Shown: positions 48,466 through 62,900, counted from the first letter of the stretch. The stretch: DNA of 64,000 bases from Caprimulgus europaeus (GCA_907165065.1 OU015528.1:21466015-21530014); one strand, 5' to 3'. Notes: generated by a model not told the origin, from the sequence alone. A program made the numbers and translations.

Positions 48466-49998
48466 CTACAAAAGCAAAGAAACAAACACATTAGGTCAGA
48501 AACTCTAGGAAGAGAAAGCCAGAAAAAAATCTAGAACATGGGCCCATGTAACCAAACTGAGTCATCTTCCTATGCTCTCCAAACTTCCATAGCAAGTGGA
48601 AACTCTGAGTGATCTATCACAACGAGGCTAAAGAAAATCCCAGAAGAAGTGGAAAGCATGTTTGCATCTAATCATGGCAGAAAGTCAGTTCAAACAGTCC
48701 TTTCTCTGTCACTAATCTAAATTTGCTCTAGATACCTTGCTAAGGGGCATATTCAAAGCTGAACTTGCAGGAAAAAAAAAAAAGGAAAAAAAACCCCAAT
48801 GCCAAATTATTGTTGGAGGGTTTCTATTAAAAACAAGTTTGAGAAGGTTTTAGGGAGGTTCCCAACCCAATGCCCCTGGGTCAGGTTGGGATGGAAGCAC
48901 GATGCAGCAGCAGTAGCGGGTGGTCTACTGGCCACAGCACCATTGAGGGTAGCATGCCCAAACTGTGGGCAAATCATCTGCCCCAGTGAATGAAAAACCA
49001 GACCATGCAATCTCTTTCTCACCTCACACCCCACGGCTAACTCCAGAGCTGTACTTGGCAGGCAGACACCACAGGGAAAGCTGTGACAACCTTAGCCCTG
49101 CCCTCCCAAGCTGGAGTCGCTGTGTAGGGAGGAAAGATGTTGCAGTAGGTACTGGCGATCTACAGGATAAAAAGAATGAAAGAAAATTACTTAGAACTTG
49201 ATGTGTACATATACTTTAAAAGCAAAAACTGTCAGGATGTCAGTCAAGAAAATGGCTTTCCACTCTACTTGCTTTCCAACTTTAGGGAGGCATTCGACCC
49301 TCAGGTGCACAAACACAACTCTGCCTGAGATTTGTGTGAAGGCATCTGAGAGCAGAATTGGGATTTCTGAGCTCCATCTCACAAGGACCTGAGCACCCTT
49401 TCAGAGTGGGCCAGTGCTCTCAAGTCAACAGGCATCAAGTAGACGTGCTCAGAACCTTGGAGGGTTGAGATCCAAGAGAAAACTGTAACAGGAATGAGCA
49501 GATAATTTGTGCCTCTAAAAATATGAACATCATCTACCTCTCAGAATCCCTGACATAGTAATGCTAAATCCACCTACCGCTATTTAAGTAGATGAGCAGT
49601 CTTCTGACAACACTTGTAAAATGACATCGCTACCAGTGCATCCACATTTATTATTACCTTTTTGTGGTCAGGTTTACACAAAGTTGAAGAGGTTCAGCCA
49701 CACAACACCTTTTAGTTGCACCTTCATTATACTATCTAGGAAGCCAAAGCTCACCCAGACAGTATACATAAAACAGAAACAATTTAATTCATGCTATTAT
49801 TTCTCTTCTTCTCTTATAATATTTGAAGTGCAATGTTTGATCACTGCAAATTTTTATTATATATAAAGTAATTTTATAAATTTATTGCAGGACTGAATTC
49901 TCCTGCTAACACAGCAGATTGTTAGGGTGTGGGCTCAGCTAAGAGAAATCTCGAGTTAAATCAGGAATTTTGCTGGACAGTGGTTCTTCTGCACTTAC
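48466..49998 (-). other. ST7: ST7 intron
   Basis: About 1.5 kb, with a GTAAGT donor and a CTTTTGTAG acceptor on the gene strand. Slightly GC-richer around 48830-49130, with no recognised element or exon. Confidence 0.8.
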
Positions 49999-50071
49999 TT
50001 GTCAGAGACAGCTCTGGCTTTGAGCAATGCAGCTGTATAACATATTGTTGCTGATTTTGGTAAGCTTATAT
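49999..50071 (-). CDS. ST7: ST7 coding exon ([16 protein letters not shown])
   Basis: The acceptor TTTTCAACAG is followed by AT, completing an Asp codon. It reads [20 protein letters not shown] and VSD, then AA of the next Lys. 73 bases. The donor is ACAA|GTAAGT. The exon is small but both split codons rebuild conserved residues (D and K), which makes the call secure. Confidence 0.95.
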
Positions 50072-53000
50072 CTGTTGAAAAGAAAGAAAAAAGGAAACAT
50101 CTGAAAATGTAGAAGTCTGCAGAAACAAAAGTGTTTGTATGCTACACAAAATTATTACATGAATTCAGAATACTTTCTGATCTTGGGACTTACACTCCAA
50201 CTCCACAAGGATTTTTAAATTTCCACCCAATATACAGGCTTTAAAACTTGTGTTAATGACCTCTGGAACTGCTATTTAAGCAGCAAATGGGATCATTTGA
50301 GAACTAACTCAAAGAGTTACATAATGAAAGAATTAATTATTTCATACATAAATGGATAGGTCACCTGGAATACATGAATTTTTCCATAGTTCATAAAACA
50401 TCTAAGTAATAGCTGAGGGCTATCTTATTCAATTCTCTTGTTTTCACTCAGAAGCAGTTGTCCAATATGAATACACGGCAGCTACACAAGTTAAGACAGC
50501 TATTTAAGTAATAATGGACTTAACTTGTAAGCAAACAGCCATTAGATTTATTGCAGTTAAAGATCAACAGCAAAATAATGAAATCTTGGACCAAAATATT
50601 CACCAGTCTCTGGCCATTTTATGCTGTTCCATAACAGCATGGGAGCCATAAACCTGACTTAACCCACTAGTTCAACTCAATTTATACCTGCTCTCTACCA
50701 GTGGATTGGCACAAAGCATCCAAAAGGTAGGGAGAAATGCTGCTTAGCAGACCTGACAGAATTGAGTTCCACACTACCCAGCAGACATATTTTATATAGT
50801 GACTGAAACATTCCAGCATTAAAAAGTTAAAGGTTACAGCTAAATGGAAAAAAACAAAAACAACCCAACCCCAACTAAAAGCTGGATTCTGCAAACACGT
50901 CAGCACACTGCTGTATTATAGCTTCCACCAGTAAACAGCAAATACACAGTACAAAAACCAAGGCACTGGAGTAGGCCCACTGTTAAAGTGAAGAGCAGCT
51001 TATCTGACTATTGTTTTAAGAATCCCTCAGTTTGTCATTAAATTTCATCAGAAAGACAAAATTACCATAGAGCTTGGTAACTTGAAGGTTAAGAGAAACT
51101 TCTGATTTACTGAATCCCAGTGCCTTGCAAGACAGGGCTCCAAAAAGGAGTCAACAGGACAAGAAAGTAATATCTCAGCAGTCACTATTCTTCACTTATT
51201 AACAACCAAGCAATCAAGAAAAACATTGTTCTGTTAGGCAGAAAACATTGCCAGAATGACTGAGGCACTTTGAAAATGCTACCTGTTAAATCCTCTCTAT
51301 TGTCTTTGTATGCACTTACACTTCAAGTTTGAGATGCAAAGATCTTTTTGGAGGCTCCCCTATAATATATTCCAACTATAATTTCACTGGGGTATGTAGT
51401 TGTAGTGACTAAAGTAATTAAAATCAACAGCATGCAAAGCAGTCTGGATGACAGATATGTTAATTACTTCACTAATATAAGCTAGCTACAGACATAGACA
51501 TGAATACATCTTCATTGACAGGAGGAGAAAATATTTATAAACACCTTCAATAACTCTGCTTGTACCAGATTTTCCTTAACACTAGGAGTTAAAAGTTATT
51601 TCCAGTAAAGAGAAATGACCTTTTATAGAATATACTGGTGTCTGTCTTTCAATATAAACACTACTCATCAAATCATAAACGGAGTGAAAGGTAGAAGAAC
51701 AGAAAAGAAAAAAATAAACCAAGAAAACCAAGGATGTGCTGTCATTTATAAGGTTTTCAACTGGTCAGTAGAATACCTTATTTTCCCCATACCTCTAAGT
51801 GTTTCCCTGGGTGATAAAGCCACCCTTACCTCATGGGAAATATTTTCCCCTGCATCAGTTCAAACCTAGTAACATTGGTTCAGGATGTGACTTTTACAAA
51901 ATTTTGCATGAATGACACAGAACAAGAGGTGTGCCTAGAAGTCCCTGGAAATACATTTTCCTAGGCAAAAGGCAAATTCCACACACAAAAAAGGGACAAA
52001 GAAGAGAATGTTTGCCTGGACTTCTTCAAATAATGCAGTGAGAGCACCACTTCACTTTTCTATCTGTTTGAAGGAGCTAAAAAAATAGAAGGAATCAAGA
52101 GGTCTGGAGTATATAAGTGATGTAGCAGAGGAAAAACAGTTGTTAGGCCAATGAATGCTGCTGGCTCAATTCATCAAAGAAAGCAGGTATGGCAGCAAAA
52201 GCCAGAATGACAGCAAGAAAATGGCAATTAAGCTATTAATACACAATCCATGAGGTTAAACAATGAGACCGCTCAACACACAAAAACCCTCTGACCACAT
52301 CTATAAAGGATAATTTCTGCATCAGATCACTGATACTTGAATGTAGAACATTCAGTGGAAGTTTCATGGACCAGGTTGTGAGCATTATTACACTTTTTGG
52401 CTAAGAGATTAAGATATCATAAAGGCTGAAATATACTAAAACAAAACACTGTATCACAAAGCTACATCTTCTAGTAGGAAGTAAGTTCTCCTGAGCTGGA
52501 AACATCTGCGCATATAGATTGCAGGATGATCCACAATGAACTGCTGGCATCTGCAAGGAAGGGAAATGTGGTGAGGTAATGTAAGGCTCAGGTACACCAC
52601 CTGAGTCATTCCTGAAGAAGAAATGGGCTTTCTCAAGGAATGTCGTGTTCAAATCTGATCACCCATGGTCAAGAACAACAAAAATAAACAGAAAAACTGT
52701 ATTGTTTTTCTAACAGTCCAAATGAAATCAAGTCTGAGAGAAGGTACAATTGTTCCTGTGCATACCCACAAGAAACACCGGAAAAGGAGAAGGGCTGCTT
52801 AGGTAAGGGATAACTTTGGCACAAGAATAAACAGTTCATCATTAAATTTAGCCTGCAATTTAAAAGAAAGTTTCCGAGAAGTTAATTTTTGAGGCAAATT
52901 TCCAGATAGAATAGTGGGGCTAACAAAATAGCTAATCCTAGGATGGAGCTTGCTCAGCTCGTGGAAGGGGTAATCCCATGTTGTGAATGCAGCAGCAGGG

Positions 53001-53740
53001 GACCTGACTCACTCAGGAGGCCTCTTCCAGTACTAATGAGCAAGCAGTAATTATCTGAGGAGAATACCTACAGTCCCTTGGCAATGGAAGAAATACATAT
53101 AAAACAATTATGTCTGGTTACAAGTTGAATTTAGCAACGGAATCAAATCTTAACTAGTTGTAGGAGATAGGTCCTCTGTCAGGAACCAAACTGAAGTTTT
53201 TCATAAATGATGGTGTTCAGCTCTGTGAGCCGTTTGGCAAAATACCTTCAGAAATATTGTTTCCCACCCTCCTGTGATTACCTGTGGAGCTCCCACAATG
53301 TGCTGAAAGACATGACTGCTATTCTGTTGTCAAAACCATCAAGACATTCTTGCTTACTAAGAACTGATGTGTCAATATAAAAAGAGGTTCTTCTTCCTTA
53401 CTGCTTGTATCTTTATAAGGAATACAAAATAGTCTAGTCTTAATTTATGAACATTTTCTTTTGATTAGTCCCAGTCAGCTATGGGGAGGGTTGGGAAAGT
53501 GAATTCTTACTGGCCATTCGCTTCGTAAGTGGTTGCTTGTAAGAGTGAACTAATGGAAAGATGCTATGGACAGAGACCTGCAACAATAATATCGCTACTT
53601 CTCTGATTCAAGATATTCAGAATATGTGATATATCAACTAAATAGGTCGTGGGATCTATTGTTTTTATAAAATAGCAACTAAACCAAAACCTGATCAATC
53701 TGGATATAGACTAGTGCAACATCCCCTAACAAAGTCATCA

Positions 53741-53745
53741 GAAGG
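53741..53745. repeat. Target site duplication, left copy
   Basis: GAAGG directly before the LTR terminal TGTGGAGG. The same five bases follow the LTR at 54664-54668. Confidence 0.8.
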
Positions 53746-54663
53746 TGTGGAGGTTTGACCCACAGTGGGACCCCCGCGGTCCTGCACTCACTCCCCCCAC
53801 CCATGAGATGGGATGGGAGTCACAACAAAGGGGCATGGGATTAGGAATGAAGGACAGGGGCGGCTCACTCACCAGTTATGGTCACAGGCAAAATAGACTC
53901 AAACTTGGGGAAGAAAAATCTATTTAATACGTTGCAAATCATCTGAGTAGACATAACAACCACATTTTACAACACCTTCCCCCTACCCCTCCCTTCTTCC
54001 TGGGCTCGAATCACTTTGCTCCCGATTTTTCTACCTTCCCCCCCAGCAGCAGCACAGGGGGACAGGGAATGGGGGTTCATTCAGTTCACCTCTGCTGTTC
54101 TTCCCGGCATAGAAGTCCAGGAACAAGATGTTCCAGAGCAAGCTTCCCATGGAGTCATGGACCCCTTCAGGCTCAGCTCCCGGCTCCAACATGGGGACAT
54201 CCACAGGCTGCAGACTCACCCCCACTCTGGGGGTCCACCCCCAGTCTGTCAGCGAGTGACTCGCAGGGTCCCAATTCCGTCACACTTGCTCTCAGGCTCA
54301 GCTTCTCTGCTCCAGCATGGAGTCCTCCATGGCCTACACGTGGGTCTCTGCTCTGACACTGAATCTCCATGGGCTGCAGGGGACTTTGTCTTCTACTCCA
54401 TACAGGAGAACTGGGTGTGGGTCTCTGTCTTCCCCTCTGGCATCGAAGTCTCCTCCAGGTTCACACCTACTTCTTCTTAGGACAGTCCTTCCCCTCACAA
54501 ATATGGATTCGCAGAGGCATTTCTCTAGTGCTCCTTAGCTCAGCCTGAGCTGGGGGGTCTCTGCCTTGGAGCCAGGGGAGCTTTCCTCTTTTACATGGTG
54601 GCCCTTCCCCCTCTACCAAAAAAACCACTCCTGCCCCCTCCCCCCCCGCCCAAACTCAACACA
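53746..54663 (-). mobile_element. Solo LTR of an avian endogenous retrovirus, ERVL-like
   Basis: A 918-bp block starting TGTGGAGG and ending CAACACA on the plus strand, so it has TG...CA ends in either reading. GAAGG duplications flank it on both sides. Read on the minus strand, the layout recalls a widespread bird LTR family. It starts with a TGTGTTGAGTTTGGG lead and a TTTTGGTAGAGG segment. Internal units built on a 'GGGTCC...TGCTCC' pattern follow. It ends with CTATTTTGCCTGTGACCATA, ACTGGTGAGTGAGC and CCTCCACA. ATTAAA on that strand (53923-53928) may be the poly(A) signal. A 5-bp duplication fits ERVL or ERV1 rather than 6-bp ERVK. No gag, pol or env remains. The family name is from memory. 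Confidence 0.85.
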
Positions 54664-54668
54664 GAAGG
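54664..54668. repeat. Target site duplication, right copy
   Basis: GAAGG directly after the LTR terminal CAACACA, identical to 53741-53745. Confidence 0.8.
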
Positions 54669-57600
54669 TCCTCAATGTGAAGAGACAGGCATGCTGCAAT
54701 TGCTTTAGTCATTAATAAATGCAAAATCTAAGTCACTAATCAGAAATTATTCCCTATTTTGTGTATGTTATTCCCAAGTCAACAACACAGATTCCTATGG
54801 GCTTAATTTTAGATAGTTGAATAGTCTTATCAACACCAATAGGACTTAAATATTTGCTGAAATGAGCTGTAGATCTGGGGCCATCATTTGCACAGTAAGA
54901 TCCATCCAGTCAAACTGCTAGTTCTTCTTCATACAGCACTGGGGAGAGACTGCATTAAGCTGCTGGAATGATTCACATATTTCCAAATATGTAACTGAAA
55001 ATATATCAACAAACTGGAAGAACTTACGTGAAGAGGTAAAACAAAAAATGGTTGAATACAGGACATGTATTGTGCTATGGCTTAGGGGTGAATCCCACCT
55101 CTGATTTCCCCCCCCTCATCCTGTCTGTAGACTCTAGTGTTTAAGTGACAGGCCAACACTTGCCCTGTCAGCACAGAACTCCCCCAGCTCTCTGCACCTG
55201 CAGGCTAGGTTGTCACCTTTCATGCAGGTGGTAGGAAAAATTGCTTATGGGAAAGACCGAAAGTGCTCTAGCAAATAAATATGTGCAGGTTGGATCAGTG
55301 ATGACAGAGGAGAAATGCAGTCATCTATAAAGACACAAACATTAAAGAAGAAAGTGAATTAAATTGATACAAATGGTTAAAAGCAAGAGTAATGGAATGG
55401 AATTCAATAAAGTATGAACTGAACATCAGGGGAAACACACTTTGTCAAAAAGATCTAATATCCTGTAGTATCATCTCCCACGAGAACAGTCATTGCATTT
55501 TTCCACAAAACGTGGTAGAAAACTTGCTGGAGGGAGCAAAAGAACGAATGCAATGATCTAACACTTACTTTGTGCTTGCAAAACAAAGCAGTTCCAATTG
55601 TCTGTACTTTTGACACTTCCTCAGTGGTGGGAAACACCCCAATCAAACACAAACACATAGCCACTGTATATGTTAAGGCCTGGATTTTGGTCCCTTGATA
55701 GGATGGGAAAAACATTTCAGCACATAAAAAAAAGGTGTTACCATGACCACAACTAAAACTTAAACTGTTCAGTTAAGGAAAGGTTTTGAGGGTCAGTGTT
55801 GGCTATAAACACTTCATATGCAACTCTTGCTGAGATTAATATCACAGTGACCAGACAGGTGTCAGCTCCTTTTATCTGACCAAGTTCAATCCTAAACGCA
55901 TATAGAGGGGAAGGAATAATTTCTCTTACAGGAGATTAGAAAAAGCAAGATGAGTATAACTAGTTTAAAAAACCCCACAGAATAATATGGCAAAAAAAGA
56001 GACCTGATGCAGAAACCTGGCTGAAGTGACAAGTGATTTTGACATGGAGGAAACAAACTAGTTCTCAGAAGCAGGAGCTGAAAAAGATATAATGAGAAAA
56101 AAGACAAAACTATTATCTTGCTACTGCTGTTACACAAACTGGAGGTCTTCTCTGATTTGCATCTATCTGAGAAGGTAGACTAGGCTTTGGTATGACCTTA
56201 ACTATAAGGAACTCTCTCTTAAGGTCTTTCTTTCAAAGAAACAAAAGGATTATAAAATAGTGTGCATAAGGTAATTGTTGTTTCCATACTGCCACTTGCT
56301 ACACCTTTAACTCAGAAGAAAACTCTTTCTTGCACTTAGAACATCTATGCAGTTAGCTCCACCAGGTACAATATCATCTCAAAAATATCAAACGTAATCA
56401 TGGTGAGTAACAAAACTGATGGAGCAGACCTGTGATCTCAAATACACATTCTTTCTATGTATCCCTTGGTCTAAATTACCTTCTCATGTGAACTCTCAAT
56501 TTGGGATTCTGTCTACATGGCCTTTCTCCTTCTCCACAACAGGGTAAGTGAAAGAGAAATCTGTAGAAGGCGTTCCTCCTGCAAACCAGAAGGCTTATAG
56601 TCTCACTGGAAAATACTGTCATTTAAAAAAAGGAAAGCAAGGACAGCGTTAGGGAGGAACCACTGCATCACTATGACTAAATACATAGGCATCCACTCTT
56701 AAAAAAAAAAAAATCTGACTTTCAACTGCCAGAAAGGTCTGAGTTTTCACATAGTGCCCAGGTTACCAGGTAACAATCAAAGCAACTGGCTGCCCAGGGA
56801 AGTTAATAAATCATTTACTCTAAGCATCACAAGCACCCCTACTCCACTGGAAAACAATCAATTTAAAAAAGCAAGGAAAGAGGAGCAGATAAACTTTATC
56901 TACTATAAATACCAGAAGCTTATTCCATCAAGAATGGTCTCTTCAGCAGATGTAAGTATTTCTGCTGTAAGTAACATGGATATGTGTTAAATCAGGGCCA
57001 AAAATCCTTTCAGAATTCAACAGTATTTAGGTCATCTGCACTCTATTGACAGACACTGGACTCTGAAACCCTAATGATGTAGCTCAGCAACAGTGCATGC
57101 TGTCCTGCTAATGAGGCCCTTTTTCCATGAATAACGAGTATGGACATCAACTCTGTTGCCAGGTACAAAATATAAACACAATTTAACACATGGCTTTTGG
57201 TAAAGCAGTGTGTCCGCTTGCAGAGGCTGAGTTTTCGCATAATGTGTTCCAACTTTTTAGCCCAGGGTGGGGGCAGACTGACTGCTCAAGGAAACAATTT
57301 GTTCATATGTTATCAAAATACAGTAAATCAGGTTTGCTCTTAGTGAAAAAAAAAGGCAGTGGAGTGGGACCAACAGAAACTGCAGATAGGAAAGTATAAA
57401 TGAGTTCATTGTTTTATATTCCAATAAATCCTACAATGCTTGAAACTGATGAGTTCTAAAATGAGCTGAGACTCCCTGAGATGGGCCTTCTGAGACTCAT
57501 GAACTGTAAGGGTTATACTAGTTAAGTTAAGCCTGTGTTTGCTGAGTCCTTGTGCACACCTAGTGCATACACACACCTTTGTTTATATATGGCAAAGTAT

Positions 57601-59867
57601 GAGTTGAAACTGCATGGGTTCAAACAGACAAAGTAAGAAAAGTTTTATTTTGAAAAGCCTCGTTTGTTACATTTACAACCTCAGTTTTGACTCTATCAGA
57701 TGTTTTTGAGAAAAAACCCCCACTCCTTCAAGTTTTATCAACTTCCATGAGACAAAGTGCCACCGTGGTATTGTTTAGAACTACAGATCAGCACTTCATT
57801 ATGCAAAGGTATTGCTGGCACAAGACTTCAGTCTGAGATTTGTGAGGGCATGGATTAATTTTCTGTTCTGTCACAGTTCTGCTTTCTCCCAGGGCTATTA
57901 TCTCATAACTACATTAAAAACTAGAATATGCCAGTGTCCTGTGGTGCGTGTGGCATAAAAATGGGCATTTCTATTTACTTGGCTCTTAAGGTGCCAAAAA
58001 AAAGTCCATGGGGATCTGCACTGGTGTCACAGGAATTACTGAAATACAAGGAGCTACAAGAAAGACTCTGATGTTACCACTTAAACTGCATATTTCTTCA
58101 ACCAGACTAACTGCAAACAAGACCTCTCCCAAAGTCATTAGTGCCACTGGATGACAGTAGTCAAGGGACTGGGTGACATCTTTGCTTAGAATGATGTGAC
58201 TTCAGAAAGAGTTGAAAACATTCCAGGCTGGACTGGCAGCAGTGACTATCACTAATGTTAATGCTATTTGGCACCCAGGAAACGCAGCAGAGAATGTCAA
58301 ATGAAAAGGAGGCAGAAGCCACAGAGAAAAGGGTAGATGTCAAAGATATCTGGTGAGACCAGAGCTGGAAAGTGGGTGAGGAGATATATACAACCATCAC
58401 TGCCCTGAAGAGAAGACGGGGATAGTTAGTTAGAGGAGGCAAAAGAATGGAACTGAGAACAAGTGGTACTGGCTGAACAAGTTGCCTCTGGTCGGAACTG
58501 GGAGCAATAGAAAGCTGAGACTGACCATGCAATAGAGAAGCAGAACACCATTCAGTAGACAAACAGGACAGAAGATCAATTAAAGGCAGGCTGGAAAAGA
58601 TTCTAATTCCTTCAAAAAATCAAAGAGCAGGAATGGCCAAAGCACTGAGGATGTAGGCTCCAGAGATCATACTGGTAGCCACTTATACAACAGTACCTCA
58701 AATGATGTCCACCTACCTTTTCAAAAACCTTGGAAGTTACAAACCTTAAAACCCCTATTCAAAAAACACCAGAAAGGCTGTAAGAGCTAGTAATTAAGAA
58801 TGTTTTAAAGGCTACAAGATCAATCTTGAGAAAGAGTTAAGAAACATCAAAATTAAGGCTACCTGTTTCACTTTATTCAGCTATTTGATTCATATGTGTT
58901 ATGATCTCATTTTTAGTTACATGATTACATAATATTCCTTTCATAAACTCCCTTGCCTACTCCAGTGCATAGAATGAGACTTTTCTGAGGATGAATGAGG
59001 ACTGTGTAGTAACACAACAGGGAACTGATGGCTGTAGGACTCCTGATTCACTTATTGCAGATCTTGGAATGTGAACAGTGAGAAGCCCGTGTCTGCAGAA
59101 AAAGGATGAAGGGTGGCACTGTGAAGGCTGATGAACATTGCTCAAGAGAACTGTTTCCATCACAAAGTTTCTACTCAGAACAAGGAGAACCCATCAAACT
59201 TAAACTAAACAAAGTATGCCACTTGATGCTTCTCACTCTGTGCTTTCTCTGTTTGAGACCCTTGTGTCCTGAATTCAAGTTCAAAAGGCTAGAGCTGAAG
59301 GTAGCAGGAGCTGTAATTTGAACAGAAGAAGTGATGTAATGCTGCATAAACCAGTGCTTACTGAAAAATACTGAACATTTATGCAAAAAGTTCACCTAGT
59401 CTTCTGAGACTTCCAAGTTTTCCCCATAAGATATGAAGTCTACTACTCACTAGACTGCTGTGAATTTAAATCAGTTAATGGTTGTAAAGCACTTGTATGC
59501 TACTAAGTCAACATTCACAGAAAAGTCCACAAGGGAACTGATAATCTTTTCTTCAGACAAGGTTTGAATAGCACGCAATAAAAAGTCCACAGAACCTAAA
59601 CATTCATTCTTTGAACATTAACAGAAAGCTAAGAAAGCACAGACGAGTTGCTAATACGAGTTCCACTACCCTGTACAATTAATTAAGCATACTTTAGCAG
59701 AAAAAATGCACAATGTTTAATCTTTGGATTAAGGACTGTGTTAGGCAATCTATGAAGCTTGTGCCAATCACCCTAACTACAATGTTTCCTAAATTTTAAG
59801 AGTTTGACTTAGAAAAATTGCTTCTGTGTGTACAATATAGAGAAAATACAACTAGATGTGAACTTAC

Positions 59868-59982
59868 CATCATACTTTGCTAAGACAGCCTGGACATCTG
59901 CATATGCTTGCAGTTCCAACAAAGCCTCTAGCAGGTTTTCATGGATGTTGAACATGCTGAGCAGAGGAAACTCCTTCATCAA
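59868..59982 (-). CDS. ST7: ST7 coding exon ([18 protein letters not shown])
   Basis: The acceptor CTGATTTTAG precedes TTG ATG AAG. It reads [20 protein letters not shown] and [18 protein letters not shown], then one base of an Asp codon. 115 bases. The donor is GATG|GTAAGT. The [22 protein letters not shown] stretch has the helix-turn-helix spacing of a TPR-like repeat. Mammalian ST7 continues upstream with MMRD before LMKEF; that exon is not in the window. Confidence 0.96.
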
Positions 59983-62900
59983 CTAAAATCAGTAACACAT
60001 GAAAGGGTTACATTATTAACATGGAAAAGGGTTTCTTGTTCAAAATGCGTTGAAATAACCAACACCAAGTTAAAACCCTCAGTTTCCCTTGTTATTGGCT
60101 CTTTCCCAGAGTTCACTATTATCTCAGAAATTTCTGAGCTTTTAATGGACACTGGGTCAGGTTTCTTGACAAGACATGCTTTGGATATGATGTAATTAGT
60201 CAAATCCAAGAACATAGCTGCCTGAATACATAACTCTCCTTCAATTAACAAATTTCTTCAAAATGCTGGAAAAGAATCTTCAACAATGTAGCTCCTGTAT
60301 ATCAGTAGTAAGCAATCTGGCACCTCTCTGATATATTATTAGAAAAAAAACAGAAAATACATTGAAAAAAATCAGAATAAAATCAAATGAGAGAAGCTTA
60401 AATATATGCAACTGTATTATCAAGTATGTGATATTAGGATTTGTAATTGTGGATACTTTAGAAAACAATTGCAATTGTGGCCAATCTAAAAAAAAAAGGG
60501 GAGCAACAATAGGAAAGGTAACGTTTATACAAAACTAACACTGTAACTAAAGAATTAATCTTGTATGACAATTGAATGAAATGTGTAGTTAATCTAATCC
60601 TTTTACATGTAAGTGCCTTTACTTGATGAACTAACCCTTTGACAAATACCATGGATTTGTTCTTAGACACCCTCAGTTTCAGTGTCTTCATGGATTCAAA
60701 TGACTGAAGCTGATACTCTACTGCATTTCCTTTTCGAAGACACTTACTGGAAGCATCCATGGTTTTTACTTAAGAATTGACTAAATTATATTTTTTGTTG
60801 TCAGAGTGATTCTCTAAAGAACTAAGTGTTAAAAGATCCTTGCTTCCTTGTGTTGTCTTTACAGTGGTTATACCTTAACTGCTTACATTATGTACATTCA
60901 GCACAAAAACATCCCACAGTGTAGAACCAGGATAGCTGATATCAGCACTGTTTTTCAGGAACTTGCAGGGGAGCATTATCATTTACAATCTCTTTGAGAT
61001 GGTTTATGAGAACAAAAATACTACAATAAGTCAAGTAAAGCAAATGATTCAAGGTCAGCCTTGCTCAATTTGAAAACAGTAAGCTGGACCTGAAAACTCT
61101 GTCACTTAAAAGATCACTTTGAAGATACAAATAGAGAAACTGATGAGAGCCAGCAGATCTTAATCTCACAAACAGGTAAGAAAACCAAAAGTAAACCAAA
61201 ATTGAAACAAGATGGGTAGAGATTCACCAAGAATGTTAGAAAATGAGAAACAGGTAATGCACTACATCTTCTCCACTCTGTTAAGGAAGAGATTTTAACA
61301 AACAGAGATGCAAATAATTTCTTTCTTGTGTTAATGGTCTGGGATAAGCTAATAAAAGAATTACTCTGACCTTAATGAATAAGTCTATCTAAATTTGGCA
61401 ACCCGGACAGTACTGACTTCACTGCAATTTGATGATTATTAAAATATGAAAGGCAAGGACAGTAGTGTTTTGTTTAACTGATTACATAAATTTCTGGTGA
61501 GAATCATGATCACTGCATTGAAAGAGCTCACCAATATTTTGACGCTAGTGGCATGAGGATGGCCATAAAGCTACTAGTTTCAATGGTAGGAGCTGAACTT
61601 GTGAAAAAGAACACAAATGAAACCACATAGTTGGCAGACTTTTATCCTTCTCCAGTTTTTCCAAAAAATGGACCACAGGCCTTCGTGCCCATGTAGGCAA
61701 GTGGAAGGATCTGACAATAAAATAAAAAGTTTAAGTCCTTGCTCATGAAGAAATATAACTGCAGGTGAAAATTCACACAGCTGGATTCTTCAGTTAAGGA
61801 TCCAGCATAAAGCCTACTTCTCTTCATTCTTGTCCTTACTCACTATTGCATTTTTAACAGAGGAAGCTACTACTTGGCAGGAAAAAGCATGACAGAACCT
61901 GGCCCTATGTAAACAGTGATTTAAAGTTCAGAATGAACATATTGCAGAGAAACCCCTCCAAGGGATTAAGAAAGATTATCCCTGCTCATTGAGAATGAAT
62001 AATGGCTGGCAGAATAATATTCCCTCCAGCAGTGAAGGAAAGGGAAGAGCTGCAGCTAGTTATAGATGTACTGTGGCCAGTAAAAGCTCTTACTCTGCTT
62101 CTCTGTTTCTCACTGACATCACTCACTGATTATTTTCTTCTGTTTTAATTAGGCTCTATCAGAATGATAAACCCTGCCTAAAACAGCAGCAGAACAAAAG
62201 CCAATCTGGACTGCCAGGCCTTGAGACTGACAAGTGTTAATAAGGGTTAATAAAGGTTTTATCTGGGAAAGGTCGAACATTATGAAGTTCAACCCAGTTA
62301 TAATAAACTCAGTTGATATTGTAGCTACAAAACCAAAATGCCTTTAAGTAGCCACTCAGCTATTTGAACACTGACTGTGCACAAATGACAGCATGTTTGC
62401 TATTAAAAAAAGAAAAAAAAAAAAAAAAGGAAGAGAGGACATGAACTCATTTCTCTGACATCTTAGCATGTAGAGTGTATAGTTTTCACTGCAAATAATT
62501 CTCAGTCACAGCAAAAAAAAAAAAGTTTGAGAAACTTCCCAGAAAGTAAAGCCTTTTAGATGGCAAAATATTATGACAGGTCATCTTTTAGGCCTCATAG
62601 TGAAAGCAAACACTAGGGAAGAAAACAAAAATGCCACAGAGGTTGCAACATAGGCCTGCTGGATGGTCAGGGCAGGCCAAATACTGCATCATCCTGAAGA
62701 GCAACAGAGAGGGGACCATGAGCCTGCTCCCCTCCCTAGCAGATGGAGAGGGAGGCTGGCTCATACTCTTTACAGAGATGTAAAGATGGGCACATTATCC
62801 TTGAACATGAGATGAAGAATGCACCCTCAATCTCTCCAGACCGTTACAGCATCGAGCTCTAATCTGGACTCTATGAGGCACAGACCTCTCTTTGCACCCA

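Larger units (their letters stand above)
50072..59867 (-). other. ST7: ST7 intron with solo LTR
   Basis: About 9.8 kb, with a GTAAGT donor and a TTCAACAG acceptor on the gene strand. The one recognised insertion is the solo LTR at 53746-54663, which stands out as GC-rich. The remaining AT-rich DNA shows no exon, RNA gene or other element. Confidence 0.8.
22230..59982 (-). other. ST7: ST7 gene, last seven coding exons (5' part lies outside the window)
   Basis: ST7 (suppressor of tumorigenicity 7) is a conserved multipass membrane protein. A tumour-suppressor role was proposed, but its molecular activity is poorly known. Seven minus-strand exons with canonical GT-AG borders and exactly compatible phases join to encode the C-terminal 256 residues. 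They start at [20 protein letters not shown] and end at SSLWHQLTRI. The region includes helical repeat-like segments and one clear hydrophobic segment ([19 protein letters not shown]). The paralogue ST7L is very similar, so the symbol rests mostly on linkage to WNT2 (ST7L sits with WNT2B). The remaining N-terminal exons, roughly 330 residues, lie to the right of the window. Confidence 0.93.

Noticed and set aside
54016..54480. 154-residue open frame in GC-rich DNA
   Set aside because: Lies wholly inside the solo LTR and runs opposite to its sense. Overlapping frames on both strands indicate composition, not a gene.
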